Source: Pseudeuparius sepicola (lineage: Eukaryota; Arthropoda; Insecta; Coleoptera; Anthribidae). From it: a DNA stretch of 64,000 nt. Shown piece by piece: positions 11,191-21,571 of the stretch. The first letter of the stretch is position 1, and each line of letters begins with the position of its first letter. The notes beneath the pieces were generated by a model. The model worked only from the letters and a program-made list of their open reading frames with translations. It did not search any database and was not told the origin of the DNA. Location: contig OY987305.1 of NCBI GenBank assembly GCA_963920635.1, positions 24,204,876 through 24,268,875 of the forward strand. The letters are read 5' to 3'. Both the position numbers and the translations under genes were made by a program.

Positions 11191-11685
11191 CTCTAAAAAA
11201 CAATGTAAATATTAAAATAAATAAATCCACTTGCTATAAGTTATTATAAGGGAAAAAAATGATGAGAAACTTAATAAAACTTACCAAATTATACTTTTCT
11301 GTCTTTTTTAAAAAATGTTGCCATATGAGTCGATACAAAGGATAAGGTTATTATAATTTTAGTTGTGGTATGTTGGTTAAGATATCAATAAAATTGTATA
11401 AATGGGTAGAAATTTAAAAAATGTCAGATGACAGTATTTAAATGACATAAATACAGACATATAAAAAAAAATTACGGTGATTCTACATAAAAAGTTTATA
11501 AGAATAAGGGTAATATTTCAAGATAAGGTATTTAGAATATTAAAATAATATAATATTAATTGACATTGTAACAAATTTCTGGGTCACTTAACATTAATTT
11601 ATTAATGCAAACATAATATTATATAACTTAATTAAATATAACAATGTAAATAATATAGTAATTGTAAGTATGAAAACACAATCTA

Positions 11686-14233
11686 GGTAATTAGGTATCT
11701 AGTTTCGCTACTCGTTCGGTGCATATATCTGAAATCTGAAAGAGTTTTTTGGGGGAAAGCCCTGGTTTCCGAGTTACGGCGACTTTCTTTGTTATAACCT
11801 ATAACTTCCGATTTTTGAGAGAAGTATTGATTATTTCTGCCATTCCTGCTGTCTATAACTCACTGGAACAACAATTATTATATTGTGACTGAATTTTAAT
11901 GAATAATAGGTGCAAACTGTAGTAAAAACTTTTTTATATAAAATTCACCCTCGCCATCAAACTGTCAAAGATCTCTGGCGAAGTGCGTTCAGAAATTTGC
12001 TCGGAGTATACTAAATTATATTTTGGTAATTGTTTCGCTGCTTCTCCCTGATTGGCACGATTTTTTGTATAGGTACCTGTGTTTTTTGGGGTACTTGTAT
12101 TACAAACCGCCTGTGTTGTTTTCAACTGTTTTATGATTTTTGACGTAGGTCAGTGTGTCCAAAAAAACAAATCTGTCTCCAAAGGTCACCAAAAAGGTAG
12201 GTTAGATTTTGATTTCAAATTTTGACTTTAGTGTTGTTTCCCTGCAACTACGGACAAAAATTTGTTTATAACAGCTACAACAGCTACATGGATGCAGGAA
12301 TTATCAAATAGAACTTCTGAAAGTCTTCATTAAGAAAAATAAAGTTATTCATTACAATCGCTATTGGCTTACTTACCTAATTGTTGTTAGGAAAGAAATT
12401 GTGACAAATTGAAGATTTCTATTGTGGCTTCATGAAATTTAACTGGATCTCCAAATTGTAATTTTGGTAGAATCAAGGACTGAAGAACTCTATAAATAAA
12501 TGTATTTTACATAGAGAAAAATGAACGTTAATAGTGATTATAATTGTTTTGAAAGTTAAGTATTTTTTCTATTTTCAACATTAGAGCCTGTTGTAAAAAA
12601 CAGCGTCCATCGTTGCCGACTGCTACCGTAAGGAGGATATGTCCTCTTCTTTTTTCATGCGGCAGAGCCTATGTTTGCCGACTGCCACAATAAGGGGCGT
12701 ATGCCCTCTTCTTTTTTTATACGGCAGCGCCCATCTCTGCCGTCTGCAACCGTAAAGGGGCGTATGCCCCTTTCTTTTTTTTTAGGGCAGCGCCCATCGC
12801 TGCCGACTGCCACCATAAGAGGCGTACGTCCCCTTTTTTCATACGGCAGCGCCCATCGCTGCCGACTGCCACCATAAGAGGCGTATGTCCTTTTTTCGAA
12901 CAGTGGTAGCCGGCAGCGATGGGCGCTGCCGTATAAAAACAGAAGAGGGCATATAATATGCGCCTTATGTTACTGATCAGCAACGACGGGTAGGTACTTA
13001 TGAAAAAAATGGATTATTTGTTTATTTTGGCACTTATACCAGCAGAGTGAAAAAAGAGGGCATATGCCACTTATCTTGGCCGACGGTAATGGGTACCGTC
13101 TTATGGCGGAACAAGATGCACCCTCGGCTGCACATAGCTGCCTTGTCCTAGCCTACTCGAGTCAATGGGCGCTGCTGACAGTAATCAAGAAGAGTAGCCG
13201 ACTTGAAAATGATGGGCGCTGGCCTATAGAAAATAAGGCACACCAAAATTTCGTGTGGAGTCAAAAAGGACACAAAGAAGTCTTCAGTGTCTCGCAAATT
13301 GTTTCAAAGACATAATCAAATTATTTATTACCAAAATATTGCCCAAAGCCACTGCAATTGCATAACTTTTTTTTTGCTTGAAGACTTTCTCAGGCTGTAT
13401 TTTTGATAATTCCTGCATCGATGTAGCTGATATAGATCAGTGTTTTTGTTTGCACGGGAACTACTAATTATGTAGGTAATGTTTTTATTTTTTGAAAATT
13501 AAATCAGGCAAAAATCGAATCTAACATTTTGGTGACATTTGGAAGTGAATGTATTTTCTGGTGACACTGACACGTCAAAAATCATAAAACAGTTGAAAAC
13601 AACACAGGCGGCTTATAATACAAGTAAGTAGCCCAAAAACGGCGATTTTACAAACTAGATATTTCCGCCGAAAAATTCTCGCAGATTCGTGACCCAAAAA
13701 TACACAGGCATAGGTACAAAAAATCGCGCCAATCAGGGAGAAGTAGTGAAAGTAAACAATTACCCAAATATAATCTAGTACCCCGAGCAAATTTCTCGCA
13801 AGAGATCTTTGACAGTTGTCAAATCCTGTTTTAGTTTTTACAATCATTTATAATTTATATATTTTGTGATTTTTTTACATTCGGATTTCGACAATTCGAA
13901 GCAAGGTTGATTTCGTGAGTTATTTGATGGCGACAGTGAATTTTATAAAAACAAGTTTTTACTACAGTTTGCACTTATTATTCATTAAAATTCAGTCACA
14001 ATATAATAATTGTTGTTCTAGTGACTTATAGACAGCAGGAATGACAGAAATTATCAATACTTCTCTTAAGCATATAGGAAGTTATAGGTCATGACAAAAA
14101 AGTCGCTGTTACTCGGAAACTAGGGCTTTCCCCCAAAAATTGTTTTCCCAGATTCGTGATCTACGCACCGAAATACGTACGTATGCCAAAAATCGTGAAA
14201 ATCGGACAGGAGTGGCGAAACTAGATAATTACC
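11686..14233. mobile_element. Long-TIR element (2.55 kb) enclosing a minisatellite
   Basis: The left arm (11686-12150) is repeated in inverted form at 13570-14233, beginning GGTAATTA...TCTAGTTTCGC on both sides and ending near TTTTATGATTTTTGACGT. Long near-identical blocks (for example around 11840-11960 against 13920-14080) are separated by insertions, mainly in the right arm. The 1.4-kb core (12150-13570) holds a GC-rich minisatellite and no transposase. The frames seen in the arms (such as 11934-12125 and 13575-13847) are the same sequence read twice and are not genes. The superfamily is unknown. Confidence 0.8.
12600..12985. repeat. Minisatellite of about 60-bp CAGCGCCCATCGCTGCCG units
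   Basis: Five direct units start near 12602, 12663, 12725, 12788 and 12848, each reading CAGCGCCCATCGCTGCCGAC, then CACCATAAGRGGCGTATG and a pyrimidine tract. A sixth, inverted unit follows at 12903-12965. Units are 57-63 bp. Open frames here arise from the repeat. Confidence 0.9.
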
Positions 14234-14289
14234 ACAGTTTAATATTATTTATTGTCTAAGGACTTATATCCCTATATTTTTCTTTTAGA

Positions 14290-15330
14290 AAACAAGCAAA
14301 CAATTATTAGTCAGTCTATTTTGTACAGTTTTCTGTTGTTGTGTACAGTTTGTTCTACGTTTTGATTCAAAATATTTGATTTTACACCATTTTGCTTTAC
14401 GATTTTAAATGGATCTTTATAGGGACTGTCTAAATTTGTATTGAAAACCTCTTTTTAACAATACCAAGTCTCCAATATGAAAGCTTGAAGGATTAACTTT
14501 TTCATCGTATTGTGACTTACACTTCGTTTTAGTATCATTTAGTAGCTCTTGAATCCTCTTATGGGCTTCTTTTAGCTTAAACTTTAGTTCATCTGCATAA
14601 TTATTAATGTTATATGTAGGATTAGACTTATTGTAAATATAATTTGGTAAGTTTGGAATTTTTCCAAATACTAGTTCACAAGGAGAGGAATTCATTGCTG
14701 AATGATGGGTTGTATTATAGGCAAAAACAAAGTATGGCAAAAATGTATCCCAATTTGAGCCGTTTGAGTATGCGATTAAATATTCTTTTAGAACTCTGTG
14801 GTTTCTCTCTAAGCGACCTAAAGTTTCATGATGAAAAGCAGTTGACGGGCTGTGTCTTACATCAAGTGATTTATTGAATAAATTTTGAGATTCATTTGTG
14901 TATTCTGTACCAAGGTCTGTTTTCATAATTTTTTGAATTCCAAATTTTAACATAAACTCTTCAAATAAAGCTTTGGCTATGCTTTTAGAGTGTTTGCTTT
15001 CGAAAGGTACCTATGGCTTGAACGAATTTAGTTAGATTGCATTGTATAGTTAAGACGTAGCGGTTATTGTTTTCTGTAATTTGTAGGGGTCCTACTGTAC
15101 TTACTGAGATCTTTTCAAAACTAGTCGACGTAGTTTCTGTAATAACTAACGATTCAATTGTGTGTCAAATCACCTTATTTTTATGACATTTTTCGCAATT
15201 ATATATAAACTTTTTTACCGTTTTTGACATATTCTTCCATATATATTTTTGCTTTAATTTATTAATTGTTCGCTTCACACCGGTGTGTCCTCCCAATAAA
15301 GAATTATGGCATTTTTCTATGAACTATGAA
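14290..15330 (-). pseudogene. Integrase remnant of the 14280-19400 element
   Basis: The longest open stretch is 14417-14953 (178 codons). It shows the second catalytic Asp (KTDLGTEYTN), the third catalytic Glu (ETLGRLERNHRVLKEYLIAY) and the C-terminal basic domain (GDLVLLKRGFQYKF), and continues in frame-broken form to about 14290. Upstream, near 15100, the 'STVGPLQITENN' block replaces the usual D-x-V-G-P, so the first catalytic Asp appears to be lost. The zinc-binding N-terminus (15170-15330) is recognisable but contains stops. It is not functional as it stands. Confidence 0.85.
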
Positions 15331-15469
15331 TCAAAAACTGTGAATTTTTTGATTCTATGAATCATATAATAAAATAATTATTCCAGAATTATATTTTTTA
15401 TATATACTTCATTATAAATTTATTTGAAAGTCATGACTTTTAAATGAGTAAATATATTCTCTTTCAATG

Positions 15470-16152
15470 AAAGTGCTAATAGCTTTTTGTGATTATAACA
15501 TTTTTATCTTCTATTTCATTATTATTTTTAGCTTTATTTTGATAGTTAGCGCTCTCTTCAATAATATTGAATTTTAGTTTCGCTAATTTTGTAATTTCGG
15601 TTAATGACGTCACTTCCCAAGACCCCAGTTGATCGGGCTGTTGGCTTGGTGTGTTTAGTGACTTTTGACTGCCATTTGGACCTATAATATAATTTTTCAC
15701 CATCGAGCGCATTGTCACTGCTACCCTTGTCATCATTGCTTTTAACATGTCCGAATCTACACATATTCTCGATAAGGCATCTGCATTCCTATTGGCTGAG
15801 CCTGGTTTATACTGTATTTCAAAATCATAATCTTGTAATTATAAGCGTATTCCTCTTAATTTCGTAGAAGGATTTTTGTATTAAAATAATCCTACTAAAG
15901 GTCTGTGATCTGTTATCAAAATGACTTTTTTTTCAAAAAGATAAGGGCGGAAATAAGTGATTCCCCGGTAAATTGCTGAGATTTTCTTTTCTATGGCAGG
16001 TTTATTTAATTCATGTTTCGTTAAGGATTTACTAGCATATGCGATAAGTCTATAATTGTCGATTATGCCTTGGGATAAAACGAAATCTAAAGCGAAATTT
16101 GATGCATCGGTAGTTAGAATAAAAGTTTTTTGAAAATCTGGGTACTAGGCGG
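15470..16152 (-). pseudogene. RNase H and connection remnant
   Basis: Minus-strand fragments read as an RNase H-like domain (a TTDAS-type start near 16115, then YASKSLTKHELNKPA-like and ITDHRPLVGLF segments around 15890-16040), followed by a spacer (frames at 15476-15748). Several stops and frame changes separate the pieces. It belongs to the same element as the flanking RT and integrase remnants. Confidence 0.7.
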
Positions 16153-16935
16153 TTAAATAAGTTTTTGTTTTAAATTTTTAAAAGAATTGTTGCAAACTGA
16201 TGACCAAATAAACGGTTTGTTTTTCTTCAATAACTGATTCAGTGGGTATGCTATGCTTGCAAATGCTTGGATGAGATATAGATATGGTACTTCTTTCTGC
16301 AAAAAATTACATTTTGGTGGATTAAGTTTCAAATTAATCGTATTTTCGACACCGTTATTATTGTGATGCTTTAGACTGCATGCGAAAATGATTATGTCGT
16401 CAAAATATAAGAAAGCGTGTGCGTCCAATCCGGCCATAGCTCAGTGATCATTCTTGAAAAACCATTTGTTGATATATTGAGACCAAAAGGAAGTCTTTTA
16501 AAATGATTATGACCATAGTAAGATGAGAATGCTGTGAGGGCGGGATTTTTTTTTATTTAACTATTTGGTGGAATGAACTTGCCAAATCTAATGTGCTGAA
16601 GTATTTTGCTCTACCTACTTGATCAAGAATATTGGGGCAATGGAAATTTATCAGTTGCTATTTGTTTGTTTAATTGTATAAAATCTACAACCAATCTCCA
16701 TTTTTTTATTTTCGTCCTCCGACTTTTTTTACTATTAACAAAGGATAATTATATGAGCTGACAGAGGGTTCTATAATATCATCGAGTAATAACTGTGATA
16801 CTTTTTTATTTCTTCCCTCTGGGAGTGCGGCAATCTGTAATTTCTTTATGAAAACTGGATTTTCGTCAAGCAACTAAATTTTTTTTTATCACGTTCCAAA
16901 TAAAATATTGTCATTGTAATTCACGCAAATATCTA
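16153..16935 (-). pseudogene. Reverse transcriptase remnant
   Basis: Recognisable blocks run down the minus strand: PVFIKK.., PEGRNKKVSQLLLDDIIEPS, SSYNYPLLIVKK, FHCPNILDQVGRAKYFSTLD, LASSFHQIV, then YFDDIIIFACSLKHH with the catalytic YxDD pair near 16400, and LNPPKCNFLQKEVPYL. These are the ordered RT motifs of Ty3/gypsy. In-frame stops and frameshifts between the blocks show that the gene is dead. Confidence 0.85.
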
Positions 16936-17157
16936 AAATAGTTTTAGCGTTGTTGTCCTCACCTTGTATAACCGTATATTATTAAGCAATTTTGCTGATC
17001 CGCGCGCGACGTCTTGGGCGCCGATTGTATCAGTAATTACACAGATTTCATAATTTGAAATAGGTTCTACATGTAATTTAAAATTATTATCGATTATTTC
17101 CCTCATACTGCTTGCGTCCAATAAGGTAGCTTCTTCCATAAAAATCCAACCAGTCAT
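16933..17157 (-). pseudogene. Protease-RT linker fragment
   Basis: A 74-codon open stretch (MTGWIFMEEATLLDASSM...) precedes the RT in minus-strand sense and stops at the border of the inserted repeat. It reads as the spacer after the protease of 17.6-like pol. It has no catalytic motif. Confidence 0.5.
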
Positions 17158-17773
17158 ATGCCTCTGCTAGCGATAATTGCACTTGTGCAAAAGCAAAGCG
17201 GTAATACCACTTGTGCAATTATCACTTCGTTGCTTAGCAACCGCGAATCTGTTTGATACAAACACGTACTTCTCAAAATTGGCGTGTTTTACACTGTTCG
17301 AAATTATGCAGCTTATAAATTACGTTGCGGTATTATTAAGCATTGTATCAATGAATTTATATAACTTTTACATTGCTAAATTCTTGTTAAAATTCCGTTT
17401 AAATTTATGACACATTCAGAAAATAAACCAACGCCAGGTAATAAGGTAATAAAGTTCAAAATGCGTCATTTTGGAAATGTAGACATAGAAAGAATCAATA
17501 CAGAAATCGTATTTGTGAAATAATCTAGACAAATACCACTCGTTCCGGAAATTTTTCTAAATAATTTTATTCTCAAGCGCTATTTTGCCCATTAGCAAAA
17601 CCACTCGTACAAATTGGGCTTTTATTTTCAGAGTAAAATCCCTCGAGGTTTGCTCTCGGAATTTTATCAGAAAATAAAAGATCAATTTATACTCTTGATC
17701 TTTCTAGGCAAATTGCGCTTTCGAAAAAATTATCGATAAAATTTCCGGCACTTGTGATATTACATACGATAAT
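17156..17773 (-). repeat. Dispersed repeat, copy 2, inserted in the gypsy relic
   Basis: Inverted relative to 2569-3222. It starts at ATATGCCTCTGCTAGC and ends at TTACATACGATAAT, and splits the pol region between protease (17923 onward) and the RT linker. This shows that the repeat is mobile and younger than the gypsy insertion. Confidence 0.75.
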
Positions 17774-17922
17774 TACATCTTCACTGGTTGTATTTACCAA
17801 AAGAATGTAAGGAATGCCTTTGCTAGGTACTAGAGTATTACTTAGAAATACCCCTTGGATTATTTCTTTATTAAGAATTTATACTATCTTCGATAATGTG
17901 TTTATTTATGGCTTGGATTATT

Positions 17923-18350
17923 TTAGTTCGCCCTGGGAGAGTTATTTTCTGGAAGAGCGGTAATTTTGCTTTTATGGGGAGTGTTATTTATGTATAGTTT
18001 GTGTATGGTAAATGACCAGGTAAGATAGTCAATAACACAAGTGTTATTTATTAAAAAATCTCTACCTATTATGCCATCTGTAAAAATAGGAAAGTTATCG
18101 TCTACCAAATGAAATTTTTGGTAGAAAACTTGATTTCTTACGACTAAATTTGTTGTAGTAAAATCTAAGGTGTAGAGTTTGTGCGGAGTTATACCTCCTA
18201 TTTCGCATTTCTCTCCAGGGAAATATTCTTGTTATTTTTTATTATGCCAACTTTGCAAATACTGACGTCGGCTCCTGAATCTATTAAGAAGGATGGGATT
18301 CTACCTGTCATTTCACAACAAATATCTACATAGCTTGAGTTATTTGTGTT
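17923..18350 (-). pseudogene. Aspartic protease region remnant
   Basis: The open piece 17923-18108 reads FPIFTDGIIGRDFLINNTCVIDYLTWSF, the conserved GIIGRDFL block in the C-terminal half of Ty3/gypsy proteases. Upstream, around 18290, a 'FLIDSGADVSI'-like active-site segment is readable in another frame. The frame break between the two halves and the disruption downstream make it inactive. Confidence 0.75.
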
Positions 18351-18369
18351 TTTAGTTTCGGTTGACCAA

Positions 18370-19150
18370 CTCTCCTACCGCTTCCCACTGACGTAGTGGG
18401 AGTTGGCTCATCTCGTTTCCAGGATTTGAATCATTCCTTTCAATTAAGTTAATATTTTGGAAATTTCCCCTATATCTGTTATATCTGAAATTTAGGTTTC
18501 CGCGATAAGAATTATTAAGATTACCTCTAAAATTATTTCTACCATAGCTTATGTTGCCGCTCTATGCACCATTAAATATGCTACTGTGTCCTCTAAACTG
18601 ATACTGTCCACGACCGCGATTATTCCCTCTAGAATTTTCTCTAAAATTTCCTGAATATCTATTATTTCTTCCCCTGAGATTAATATGGTAGACATTATTT
18701 TGTGAAGGATTTTGAGAACTTTCTGCATCTAGTGCACATTCCACAGCTTCGCTGTAACTTTGGGGTCTAGCAGACAAAACGACTGTTTTTATTTCTCGAT
18801 TTAGACCTGCTTTAAAAAAATTAAGAGCATGCTGACCATTTAGCTGGAGTACTGGTTATCGGGCACTAGTATTTTGAGGGTTCAAGTTTACAGCGTTTAA
18901 TTCACTAATGAGTAAGATATGTTTTGAATTCTGTGAAATTGAGAAGTAGTTATAATCGAAATTTTTCTTTCAAGTTGGTTGTCAAAACTGAAGTAAAGAT
19001 TTTTTGTTAGCTTCATCCTTAAATAAATGATTATATCTAATATTTATGCAGCGTCCAAAAAATCGATTCAGGTTCCCCTGAAAATTCTGTTAAGAGTTGA
19101 GCTGCTGTTTTAAAATCGAAATCCATCTCGCTAGCTTTTGAACATAAGGC
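18370..19150 (-). pseudogene. gag remnant with an R/G/N-rich tail
   Basis: The piece 18562-18777 is an R-G-N-rich nucleic-acid-binding tail (NLRGRNNRYSGNFRENSRGN) preceded by LNFFKAGLNREIKT and a 'SYSEAVECALDAE' helix, the same layout as the 17.6-like gag at 1-905. The N-terminal half (18850-19150) is frame-broken. Confidence 0.75.
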
Positions 19151-19408
19151 TTAAGTATCTAAATTGTCGTCCGGCGGGACTGTGTTTCCTTGTTGACTAA
19201 TGATAATCCTCTCTTGTAATAACTTATCTTATCTAAGATATTAAAATATTTATTTATATAATCAATATAACCCTTAACTTCAACGATATCCTTTTCGTCA
19301 ACTTTGTCTGAATTAAATCTACTTTTTATTTTTACTGACTCGTCTTTAAATTTATCTACCTTTCTTTGACGTTTTTGCGTTACTTATATTCCTCGTCTGG
19401 AAACTGCT

Positions 19409-19510
19409 CGATCTGTTCACAAAATATACCATTGTTGCAATTAATTAATATAGTGTCTTACATTCTAATAAAATAACGATAGTGACAATGATATTAATAA
19501 TTAGACACCA
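19409..19510 (+). repeat. Short dispersed repeat, copy 2 (copy 1 at 10860-10990)
   Basis: Shares the blocks CTGTTCACAAAATATACCA, TTACATTCTA, AATAAAATAACGATAGTGA and AATTAGACACCAC with 10860-10990. It forms the boundary between the two gypsy relics. Confidence 0.6.
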
Positions 19511-20960
19511 CAAGATGAATGCAAGAGGTTCCCACGTACTGTTGTAGGCTTGCTTCAACGGCAATTCCGGAGGCGTCTGTAAAAACTCCGATCTTGGCAT
19601 TTGGATCAGGATGAGTCAGCAGAGTAGCGTGAGACGAGGTTCTTCTTACATTCTTACAGATGACTGAAGAAGAGCAAAGCATGCTCTTATTGGCATTAAC
19701 AAGGATGCCATATTCAGCCAGGCGCTTAAAAAGTGAACGTCAGTGCGCTTGGTGTTCATAAACGCTGCTGGAGCCCCTATATATGGGAAACAGAAATCAA
19801 AGCCGGAGACGACTTCATCGATGTAGCGTTGAAAAGTTTGTCCGGCATTCCTTAGACCAAAAGATATATAGAGGAACTCAAACAAACCAAAAGGCGTGAC
19901 AATGGCAGTTTTTGGAATGTCCTCGGGGTTGACAGGAATTTGAGTGTAGGCTTTGACGAGGTCTATGACGGAAAATACTGTACAAACGCGTAGGCATTGG
20001 GTAAAATCATGAATATGGCCTATGGGATACCGGTCTGGATGTGTTCTTGCATTTGGAGCGCGGCAGTCTCCGCAAGGTCGCCAACCATATGTTTCCTTGG
20101 GAACCATAATAATATGTTTCTTCATGAAGCATGGCATAGAAATCAGATTTGGATATCTGGAGCCAAACAACGTGGGCGACAAGAATGTAGCGGCCCTGGC
20201 ATGGTCTTGATGTAGTGCAACGTTGAGTGACGTACCTCTCCGTGGTGTCTCTGCTGGCCGAATAAGCTCAGGAAACTCAGATAGTATGACGTGGGCTCGA
20301 GACGATGGAGAGAGGGCTTTGATGCTGGGCTGTGTGATGTTGGACAGCTGGCAGGGGACAAAAAACTGAGTCTCACCGTCGGTAAGTCGTTTGTTCCGGC
20401 AATCCGGAAGAAGGAAGAAAAATGCTAAGAAATCAAAACCAATGATAGGTTATCTGCGAAAACAAAAATCCAGGTGAAGACGCGGCGCAGACCAAAATTG
20501 AGATGCAATGCACTATAAACTTTGATGGTAGTGTCTTTCTCTATCTATTTATTTCGAGCAAGGGGAGTCCGCCTCAAATCGGCCCGGCACGTAGACCACA
20601 GTGGGAAGCGATGGTAGTGTCATTATCGGCGTGGAGCTCGTAGTCTACTGAGCGGCGACGGTCTTTAAGCTTTTTGCGGGGAAACAACATACATCTGAAC
20701 CAGTGTCGACCTAAATTCCGTGTTTTTGTCTTGGACGAAGACGCGGCTTCCAGCATGACGATCGGCAGACACTCTCCTTCTCCGGAACGCATGGTTTTCT
20801 AAAGGCTTCTATTAACAACTTATCGAAATTACCTGGGTAGCTACCAGTTGGAATGAATTTCCGTATCAATCTCTTCGAATAAAATACCGACTTGGACAGA
20901 AACACAACTAACATAACAACAAGCCAAATGGAAATGAAATAAAAGAATTACTGCTCTACG
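19494..20960 (-). mobile_element. Second dead Ty3/gypsy element (gag end to RNase H)
   Basis: The order down the minus strand is a gag C-terminal fragment (20711-20914), aspartic protease (around 20700 the DNA can be read as VDTGSDVC, in a different frame from its neighbours), a pol linker (20143-20376, with [20 protein letters not shown]), reverse transcriptase and the start of RNase H. The G+C content is clearly higher than in the 14280-19400 relic, which marks a separate lineage. Integrase and LTRs are absent. Confidence 0.85.
19646..20182 (-). pseudogene. Reverse transcriptase fragment with destroyed active site
   Basis: 178 codons contain [78 protein letters not shown] and [14 protein letters not shown], the canonical RT fingers/palm blocks of Ty3/gypsy. 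At the catalytic site the expected Y-x-D-D is replaced by PYIGAPAAF, so both active-site Asp residues are missing. RNase H begins downstream (19494-19682, IGVFTDASGIAVEASLQQYV) in another frame. Confidence 0.9.
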
Positions 20961-21469
20961 GATGACGATCTAATAATAAATATAAATAAACGACCTGACC
21001 TGGCGCGTTAGGGGATAGGAATTAGCTACCTTAACCACGGCACGAGGACGGGACTACGAAAATAAAGAAATTTATCTCGCTTCCAGAACTCGCGGCTATA
21101 GGCTCGGTACCTCCTCCATAGTAGGTGTCGCTGCGTACCACATTTTCAAATAAAAATAACTATTCAGATGTAGCGGAATTTTCAAATGCTACAAAATTAA
21201 GGAATTTATAGAAATGAAGTCCTGAAAGTGATGACGTCTACCTACGAGTATATGCTTGGCATAACCGAAATAAGTGAAACACGTCTAATGTTAAACTCTT
21301 TTTGATGGGAGTAAGGGTCGGTTCAATATATTGTTTATTTTGTAAAATGGATGTATTTTGTATTGTTAATAGTGATGTCAGGATCGACTTCTGTAAGTGT
21401 GTGCACATGCTGTTACTTAACCACTAACACTTAACCTTCTATATTTATTCATTTATCCTTATATTATAC
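20961..21469. other. No recognisable gene
   Basis: The first half is moderately GC-rich and could be leftover gag/leader of the gypsy relic. The rest is AT-rich with nothing identifiable. Confidence 0.4.
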
Positions 21470-21545
21470 TGTCGCAAGCAGTAACGCCTTCTGCATGGAC
21501 CTGTAAAGATTATCAGTGAGACCCAGCTCTTTGATGTTTCTCAGC
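21470..21545 (-). mobile_element. Small R4/Dong-like fragment
   Basis: This matches the segment just inside the 3' end of the three downstream copies (for example 21757-21833): CTGCATGGACCTGTAAAGA, TTATCAGT and CTTTGATGTTTCTCAGCA. It is a fourth, heavily truncated copy immediately beside copy A. Confidence 0.8.
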
Positions 21546-21571
21546 AGTTACTGCAATTAATATATTTTTTT

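Larger units (their letters stand above)
10720..11685. other. Non-coding stretch with two repeat fragments
   Basis: It contains the 10860-10990 repeat and the Penelope-like fragment near 11130-11190, annotated separately. The rest (11200-11685) is AT-rich with no gene. Confidence 0.5.
14280..19400 (-). mobile_element. Dead 17.6-like Ty3/gypsy retrotransposon, internal region
   Basis: Reading the minus strand from high to low coordinates gives gag, protease, reverse transcriptase, RNase H and integrase in the order expected of Ty3/gypsy. Each part is broken by stops and frameshifts. A non-coding repeat (17156-17773) sits between protease and RT. LTRs were not identified; the left end lies just beyond the 11686-14233 TIR element. 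Confidence 0.85.

Noticed and set aside
12671..12983. Cys/Arg-rich repeated peptide frames on both strands
   Set aside because: They arise from the 60-bp minisatellite. Frame-openness follows from unit length and not from selection.
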